Assembly: GCF_016901835.1 (NCBI RefSeq) | Contig: NZ_JACJKX010000003.1 | Location: 62,001-126,000 of the forward strand | DNA from: Parasutterella secunda | Lineage (GTDB): Bacteria > Pseudomonadota > Gammaproteobacteria > Burkholderiales > Burkholderiaceae_F | Direction of reading: 5' to 3' | DNA: 64,000 nucleotides | Part shown: positions 58,974 through 64,000 of the stretch, piece by piece | How the letters are laid out: each line of letters opens with the position of its first letter | How positions within the stretch are numbered: position 1 is the stretch's first letter | Position numbers and translations under genes: made by a program | The notes under the pieces: model-generated | Told to the model about the DNA's origin: nothing | Database searches by the model: none | The model's input: only the letters and a program-made list of their open reading frames with translations

Positions 58974-60050
58974 TTAATGTGTTAGCTTAATCTTTTCAAT
59001 CGGTTCAGTTTGTTGGGTTTCAAGCGGCCTGCTTTGATAACTGACTTTGCCGAAATCAATATCTTTTAAGTCAATCAAGCGGATACGGGCATCGTTCATC
59101 GTTTTGAAGTAAAGACGCGCATTACTCATATCTGTGACACTCGTCCACTGAGTGGCCGATAAAAGTCCTGTCGGATTTTCCTGATTTTTGAGTTCCAACC
59201 CGATCGGAATTTCAAAGGCATTGAGGATTTTGAAGCTATAGAGAACCGCTTCATCGGCCGTTTTTAATTGCGGAGCCGTTGCGGTCATAAAGGCCGCTCG
59301 AACAAAGCGAGAAGGTGGAGTGATGTCGCCAGGCAACCCCACCATGCCGCTCCCCATTCCGGGAGAGCGTAAAGTGACCTTTGACCAATTCACGGAATCG
59401 GTATGACCGGGTTTTAAATTGAGATAGTTATTTAAGTTTGTCATCTGCCATTGAAAACCCGGAGAATTGGTGAGCACGCCGATGGGATTGTCGAAAATGT
59501 GCATCTTGCCTTCGATAATTTCTACGACGATTTGCTCGCCGCTCTTATCAGCAATCCGATAATGAACAGTGCCCGCACCTTTGAAGCGTTCGGTGAGGCG
59601 AATACCGGAGAGCATTTCTTTAGCGGACTTCACACTCTCGGCATTCCCAAGAACCCAAGCTACGAAATCCATATCGGAAAGCGTTTGTTGTTTGAGCGTA
59701 CGGTCGTAGGTGGGATAGGTACCGTAACCCGGGAAAAAGAAAAGACCCGCCGAGAGGCCTTTTTCGTTCAGTCCTTCGACCACAAAACTTTTGTCTTCGA
59801 TTGAAAGACCGACATAACCTAAAGTATTGTTGTACTGCATACCGGGACCGTAAGCGGTTTGAGTCTCGGATTGATGGCCTCTGGGCACAACCACAATATT
59901 GGAATTTAAGACCGAGGCGCCCCACTCAATCGTGCGGGCAACAATTTTGTCTGAACCGGTTGATTCAAGAGAAATGCCCGTACAGGCCGAACTGTTTAAT
60001 GAAGCAGCTAAAAGCGCAGCTGCCAGTGACGCAAGATGAAAAGTTTTCAC
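58974..60050 (-). CDS. Periplasmic choloylglycine hydrolase-type enzyme (bile-salt hydrolase / penicillin V acylase family)
   Basis: 358 residues. A signal peptide ends at Ala22, exposing Cys23 (SSACTGISL) as the N-terminal nucleophile of this Ntn-hydrolase family after cleavage by signal peptidase. KIVARTIEW (Arg near 40) and GLNEKGLSAGLFFFPGY match choloylglycine hydrolases; an LTNSPGFQWQMTNLNNYL segment carries the conserved Asn. Gram-negative members often hydrolyse penicillin V, acyl-homoserine lactones or bile acids; substrate cannot be told here. Divergent from the amidohydrolase gene. Confidence 0.9.
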   Translation of the reverse strand: MKTFHLASLAAALLAASLNSSACTGISLESTGSDKIVARTIEWGASVLNSNIVVVPRGHQSETQTAYGPGMQYNNTLGYVGLSIEDKSFVVEGLNEKGLSAGLFFFPGYGTYPTYDRTLKQQTLSDMDFVAWVLGNAESVKSAKEMLSGIRLTERFKGAGTVHYRIADKSGEQIVVEIIEGKMHIFDNPIGVLTNSPGFQWQMTNLNNYLNLKPGHTDSVNWSKVTLRSPGMGSGMVGLPGDITPPSRFVRAAFMTATAPQLKTADEAVLYSFKILNAFEIPIGLELKNQENPTGLLSATQWTSVTDMSNARLYFKTMNDARIRLIDLKDIDFGKVSYQSRPLETQQTEPIEKIKLTH

Positions 60051-60123
60051 AATGAACTCTTTTTAATGTAATGTCGATCATCATAGAGCCTTTCCATGAT
60101 CTGGTGCGAAAATTCAGGGATTT

Positions 60124-60152
60124 TTTACACTTGCTTGCTCAAAAGATAAATA
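60124..60152 (+). promoter_or_regulatory. Putative promoter of the amidohydrolase gene
   Basis: TTTACA (60124-60129), 17-base spacer, TAAATA (60147-60152), 63 bases before ATG 60215. The -10 is weak, the spacing good. Confidence 0.35.
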
Positions 60153-60214
60153 TTGAATTAGCTAAAATAATTAGGTTAGTTGCAATTTCTGCGACAAAAG
60201 AGGAGTTTTTTATT

Positions 60215-61519
60215 ATGAATCAAGATCTTAAGAAGAAAATTGAAGAACTGATCCCGAATCTGGCTAAGGTTCGTCGTGATCTGCACAAGCATCCGGAGTC
60301 CGGTTGGACGGAATTCCGTACGGCTTCGATGGCCATCAAGAAGATGCAGCAATTGGGCTACACCATCACGATGGGCGAAAACGCTGTTTGTCGTGAAGCG
60401 ATGATGGGTGTGCCCTCTGCCGACGCATTGCGTGCTCATATGGAACGCGCCATCTCCCAAGGCGCAGATCCGGAATTGGTTGCCAAGATGGAAGGCGGCA
60501 TGACCGGTTTCTGGGCTGATATGGATTTCGGTGGCGAGGGTCCCTTCCTTGCCGTACGTTTTGACATGGACTGCAACGACGTGAGCGAATGCACGGACGC
60601 TGATCACCGCCCGAACGTTGAGGGCTTTGCCTCCGTTAACAAGGGTGCTATGCACGCCTGCGGCCATGACGGTCATATGGCTATCGGTTTGGCCTTGGCT
60701 GAAGTGGTTGCTTCCATGCGCGACCAATTCAAGGGCAAGATCCGCTTTATTTTCCAACCGGCCGAAGAAGGTGTTCGCGGTGCTATGCCGATGGAAAAGG
60801 CCGGTGCTGTGGAAGGTGTGGATGAAATCTTCGGTATGCATATCGGCTTCCAAGCCAACAATATGGGTAAGGTGATTTGCGGTACGAAGAACTTCCTGGC
60901 CACCACGAAGGCCGACATTACCTTCACCGGTGTTCCTGCTCATGCCGGTAACGCCCCTGAAGAAGGTAAGAACGCATTGCTTTCTGCCGCGACGGCCCTG
61001 CTTAATATGCACGCCATCCCGCGTTCCGGCAAGGGTGATACCCGTATCACGGTCGGTAAGTTAAACGGCGGTGAAGGCCGCAACGTGATTCCGCCTAAGG
61101 CTGTTTTGGTCTTGGAAACCCGCGGTATTACGTCCGCTTTGGATGAATACATGTTCGGCGAAGTCCGCCGTATTGCCAAGGCTGCTGCTGAAATGTGGGG
61201 TTGCGGCTATTCGATCGACATCAAGGGCGGCACCAAGAGCGGTGAATCCGACTTGGAAGTGGCCAAGGTCGTGGCCGAAGAAGCCCGCGACATGGGTTGC
61301 TTTACCGATGTGATCGAAGAACAAAACTTCGGTGCTTCCGAAGACTACTCTCACTTCATGAGCACGGTTCAAGCTCATGGCGGTAAGGGCACCTACGTTC
61401 AGGTGGGTTCTTCCTTGCGCGCCGGTCACCACAACAGCCACTTTGACTTTGACGAACAGTCGTTGGCCAACGCTCTCGAATTGATGAGCCGTTGCGTCTA
61501 CCGTACGCTCGCCAAATAA
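60215..61519 (+). CDS. abgA: M20-family amidohydrolase, AbgA-like
   Basis: 434 residues from ATG 60215 with GAGGAG upstream; the earlier in-frame start is not supported. VRRDLHKHPESGWTEFRTA, HACGHDGHMAIGLALAE (metal-binding His/Asp), IFQPAEEGVRGAMPMEKAG, AHAGNAPEEGKNALLSAA and GSSLRAGHHNSHFDFDEQ are those of AbgA, subunit A of p-aminobenzoyl-glutamate hydrolase. No AbgB or AbgT is adjacent, so the substrate may be another N-acyl amino acid. Confidence 0.85.
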   Translation: MNQDLKKKIEELIPNLAKVRRDLHKHPESGWTEFRTASMAIKKMQQLGYTITMGENAVCREAMMGVPSADALRAHMERAISQGADPELVAKMEGGMTGFWADMDFGGEGPFLAVRFDMDCNDVSECTDADHRPNVEGFASVNKGAMHACGHDGHMAIGLALAEVVASMRDQFKGKIRFIFQPAEEGVRGAMPMEKAGAVEGVDEIFGMHIGFQANNMGKVICGTKNFLATTKADITFTGVPAHAGNAPEEGKNALLSAATALLNMHAIPRSGKGDTRITVGKLNGGEGRNVIPPKAVLVLETRGITSALDEYMFGEVRRIAKAAAEMWGCGYSIDIKGGTKSGESDLEVAKVVAEEARDMGCFTDVIEEQNFGASEDYSHFMSTVQAHGGKGTYVQVGSSLRAGHHNSHFDFDEQSLANALELMSRCVYRTLAK

Positions 61520-61535
61520 TCGGCGTTAAAGAAAT

Positions 61536-61603
61536 GGGCGGATTTTTCCGCCCTTCTGTCGCTTCAAAAAGGAGACAGTGTTTTTCAACTCTCTCCTTTT
61601 TTT
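61536..61603. terminator. Two hairpins between convergent genes
   Basis: GGGCGGATTTTTCCGCCC (61536-61553) and then AAAAAGGAGA...TCTCCTTTTTTT (61566-61603) end the amidohydrolase gene; the second also has an A/T layout usable by the lyase gene on the minus strand. Confidence 0.8.
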
Positions 61604-61610
61604 GTCACCG

Positions 61611-63062
61611 TTATTCGTCTTTTTCTTCGATCTTATCCGCAGTGAACGGTTCAAACTGACTGTCCAAATCAGCCATCGCCTGATCAATCTTCGCCGCCTT
61701 CATCATGGTGTCTTCCTTCAGAATGGCCATTTCGGAGGTGAGTTCGGCAATCATTTTCGCGACTTCTTCAGGATTGGCACTGCCCTCTGTCTTACGACGA
61801 GCAATAATTTGGCGTGGATCGAGGCTTGCCTTAAATTCTTCCTCACTCATCGGACACTCGGTACTGAATCCCGGCATCTCCTTTTGAACGGTTTCGGCAT
61901 AGATGCGTTTCATTTCAGTGTAGGGGAAAGTTAAGGGCAAAATGCCGTTGGCGCGGGCGAAACTGACCATGCCGCTTGCCACGTGATGACCCACACGGAA
62001 GGGCAGACCGTATTCACTCATTAAACGATCGGCGATTTCCTGACTGGCTGTCCAGTCAAGTGAGAGCTCTTCAAGGGCACGATCCTTGTTGACCACAAGA
62101 GCGTTCAGAATCTTCACGAAGCGCTCCATGGTCTTGATGCTTTCCTGGGCTAAGGCAGCGTTGACTTTGACAGATTTACCGTCAATCATTCCGCTCGGTA
62201 CATTGTGTGCGCGGGTGACCACAAGCGCTGCTTCGCTCACGACGTCACTTGCATTGCCCCGGCAACTGATTAACAAGCCCGGGTTGCGTTTTTGCGGCAT
62301 CGCTGACGATACATAGGTGTTGCCGTTACCCTCAGAGAGCAAAATCCACGGACGAGGCTGCGCATACTGCACCATGATGTCGGCAATCATCTCACCGATA
62401 TGCAGGGCAATCGAGGCTTGGATTTGCGCAAATTCCACGGGCAAATCCACCATACTGATTTGTGTGGCGTCAAAAGCATTGCGAATCGGAGCATGAAAGC
62501 CCAAAAGCTTAGCCATGAGTTTGCGGTTTAAGGGCCAGCCCGTTCCGTTTAAAACACAGGCGCCCATCGGGCAGTAATTGAGGCGGCTGAAAAATTGCGA
62601 CAGACGCACACGATCCCGCTTGAAACCTTCGACATAACCCAAAAGATAATGAGCAAAAGTGGTGGGTTGTGCGGCCACTCCGTTGGTGTAGGAGGGCATC
62701 ACGGTGTCTTGATGGGCACGGGCCATCTCTAAGAGTCGGTCAATGACCGCTTCGAGTGATCGGGCTACGCCGATCACCTCATCACGCATAATGGCCACGC
62801 GGAAAGTTGAATGCATGTCTTGGCTGGAACGCCCGATATGAATTTCGGTGACTTCGGAGCTGCCCGCCGCTGCGATGAGTTTGGGTTCGAAATCAATGAC
62901 GCGTTTGACGCGGTTGGCCGCTTCAGACCCGCTTTCAATGACCGTTTTCAGAGCCAAGGCCGCCGTTCGGGCAAGTTCCGGTTTCAATAAGCCGCCGGCA
63001 CTGTTGGCAATAATCGTGGCTTTATTGATTTGGCTGAGCCAATAAAATTCATCGCGAACCAT
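61611..63062 (-). CDS. Fumarase/argininosuccinate-lyase superfamily enzyme
   Basis: 483 residues from ATG 63062, which has GGAG 11 bases upstream. Superfamily signatures: GRSSQDMHSTFRVA, the catalytic loop YVSSAMPQKRNPG (GSS-x2-P-x-K-R-NP type) and an acidic C-terminal extension. Closest in layout to argininosuccinate lyases but lacking clear argG/argH neighbours. Catalyses beta-elimination giving fumarate or a related product; true substrate unknown. Confidence 0.8.
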   Translation of the reverse strand: MVRDEFYWLSQINKATIIANSAGGLLKPELARTAALALKTVIESGSEAANRVKRVIDFEPKLIAAAGSSEVTEIHIGRSSQDMHSTFRVAIMRDEVIGVARSLEAVIDRLLEMARAHQDTVMPSYTNGVAAQPTTFAHYLLGYVEGFKRDRVRLSQFFSRLNYCPMGACVLNGTGWPLNRKLMAKLLGFHAPIRNAFDATQISMVDLPVEFAQIQASIALHIGEMIADIMVQYAQPRPWILLSEGNGNTYVSSAMPQKRNPGLLISCRGNASDVVSEAALVVTRAHNVPSGMIDGKSVKVNAALAQESIKTMERFVKILNALVVNKDRALEELSLDWTASQEIADRLMSEYGLPFRVGHHVASGMVSFARANGILPLTFPYTEMKRIYAETVQKEMPGFSTECPMSEEEFKASLDPRQIIARRKTEGSANPEEVAKMIAELTSEMAILKEDTMMKAAKIDQAMADLDSQFEPFTADKIEEKDE

Positions 63063-63179
63063 GAGTAGTCTCCATTGAAGATCAATATCCGATGGCACAA
63101 TACGTGCCGTTATCCTCTCGTAGTTTAGAACAAAAACAGTGCAATCAGACTTCTTTTCAAACGCACCTACTCTTTAAGT

Positions 63180-63593
63180 TCAGGGCGTCTTGATCGTGGT
63201 GAGGCGGGTAATGATGGCATCAACCGTCTGAGTCTGAAGCTCCTGCTGCATACGTTCGGTGACGGCGCTTTTAATGCCGTTGCCGATGCCGTTTTTGCCT
63301 TCGTAGAGCGTGGCTTTGAGTGCCTCTTTGGCGCAATCTTTTCCTAAAAGTCTCACAATGACGACCTGGGCCTTGTTATTTGTCGCCTCAATGACTTTTT
63401 TGTCAATCGAAGCGATTTCTCTGGCAGCACGCGTTTGTCCCAAGGTGACAAAGGCCCATTGAGTCAGAACTTTTGTATCCGAGTCAGACGCATGACGGAT
63501 TAAGCATCGGCCGAGTTCGTCGCCATATTGTCCTGCCATGACCTCACCGCAAAAAGTGAGACCGGTCAAAATGAGAACGATGAGTTTTCGCAT
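63180..63593 (-). CDS. Small secreted protein, unknown
   Basis: 137 residues with a signal peptide (MRKLIVLILTGLTFCGEVMA, cleavage near Ala20). Mature part is helical with two Cys (CLIRHAS and GKDCAKEAL) that could form a disulphide. Weak strand-rich middle (KAQVVIVRLLGKDC). No family recognised; it lies upstream of the lyase gene in the same orientation. Confidence 0.7.
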   Translation of the reverse strand: MRKLIVLILTGLTFCGEVMAGQYGDELGRCLIRHASDSDTKVLTQWAFVTLGQTRAAREIASIDKKVIEATNNKAQVVIVRLLGKDCAKEALKATLYEGKNGIGNGIKSAVTERMQQELQTQTVDAIITRLTTIKTP

Positions 63594-63684
63594 GATTTTT
63601 CCTTTTTTTCAGGTATTGTAGTGGGCACGATGGGTATTGGGCCACAAAGTCGCTAAAATACTCAGGTCAATATGGAGAGCGGCT

Positions 63685-64000
63685 GTGAAGCGTTTTGTAG
63701 AACTCACCGTTAGAAAAGGAAGCACATTGGCTTCTCTGGAGCGTCATAATCCGGAGGATCTTCATGTTGTGCTTGAAGCATTTCTGACCTATTTACCTGA
63801 TGATCTGATTTCGGCTTCGACGGCCCTCACCAAAGCTCAGGAATTTTTAGACGGGGCAGGGGACTGGCTCCGTGAAACGCCTGTCTCCATTTTGCTTCAG
63901 TCACTTAAAAAAGGGTTGATTTTTGAAGCGACAGTCGGGTATCGGAAAAACAGTCGCGACCGATACACCCGGGCTGAACTCGAAGATGCGGTTCTTTTAG
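63685..64000 (+). CDS. Partial gene at the right edge, unknown
   Basis: Starts at GTG 63685 with GGAG seven bases upstream and stays open to the window edge (105 codons). Reads MKRFVELTVRKGSTLASLERH, then a helical PEDLHVVLEAFLTYLPDDLI region and QSLKKGLIFEATVGYRKNSRDRYTR. Cytoplasmic and basic. Not recognised from this fragment. Confidence 0.6.
   Translation, partial: MKRFVELTVRKGSTLASLERHNPEDLHVVLEAFLTYLPDDLISASTALTKAQEFLDGAGDWLRETPVSILLQSLKKGLIFEATVGYRKNSRDRYTRAELEDAVLL

Noticed and set aside
60176-61012. 278-codon open frame on the minus strand
   Set aside because: Antisense shadow of the AbgA-like gene.

Overview
This window comes from the chromosome of a gut-associated betaproteobacterium, most likely Sutterellaceae (Burkholderiales: Sutterella/Parasutterella-like). 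This is inferred from Burkholderiales-style gene order (ppsR/ppsA, ybaL-nfeD-qmcA, smpB, rnfH, guaB, guaA), a periplasmic choloylglycine-hydrolase-type enzyme, moderate G+C and absence of metabolic genes pointing elsewhere. No rRNA, tRNA, insertion sequence or CRISPR array was seen.

Positions 1 to about 38.4 kb are a temperate podovirus-type prophage whose left end (and presumably integrase) lies outside the window. A leftward early operon (6.5 kb to 1) carries an annealing protein plus YqaJ exonuclease pair, an AlpA-like regulator, an exonuclease, a polynucleotide-phosphatase-like HAD protein and many tiny genes linked by ATGA or TGATG overlaps. The lambda-like control region has a CI/S24 repressor (8150-8794), a Cro-like protein (8912-9118) and two AT-rich operator/promoter regions (6.66-6.76 and 8.81-8.91 kb) with the same TTGCAA -35 element. 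Between them, on the repressor strand, sit two unrecognised membrane-associated genes in the position of lambda rexAB. Rightward come replication genes (replisome organiser, DnaC-like loader, RusA), terminase, portal, scaffold and capsid, fibres, a tandem family of MLNN proteins, holin and M15 endolysin, a second fibre, P22-like adaptor and hub, internal/ejection proteins, a 2627-residue polyvalent virion protein and an Rz/Rz1 spanin pair. The layout resembles Bcep22-like temperate podophages.

From 39 kb on the DNA is ordinary chromosome: a YjiH/YjiG Gate-domain pair and a DUF401 permease; the divergent ppsR and ppsA pair controlling gluconeogenic PEP synthesis; ybaL (K+/H+ antiporter), nfeD and qmcA (membrane quality control); a cluster of four unrecognised tandem paralogues (48.7-50.8 kb); smpB, rnfH, guaB, guaA; a QseBC-like two-component system divergent from ygiW with 11-bp repeats between them; an AIM24 protein; a periplasmic Ntn-hydrolase facing an AbgA-type amidohydrolase; a fumarase/argininosuccinate-lyase-superfamily enzyme; and a small secreted protein. 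The last gene runs off the right edge.

The most original observations are the four-paralogue cluster, the rex-like lysogeny module, the tandem MLNN array with an 8-C tract exactly where one copy departs from its paralogues, a structured 300-base leader before the capsid gene, and an out-of-frame gene with its own ribosome binding site inside the giant virion gene.
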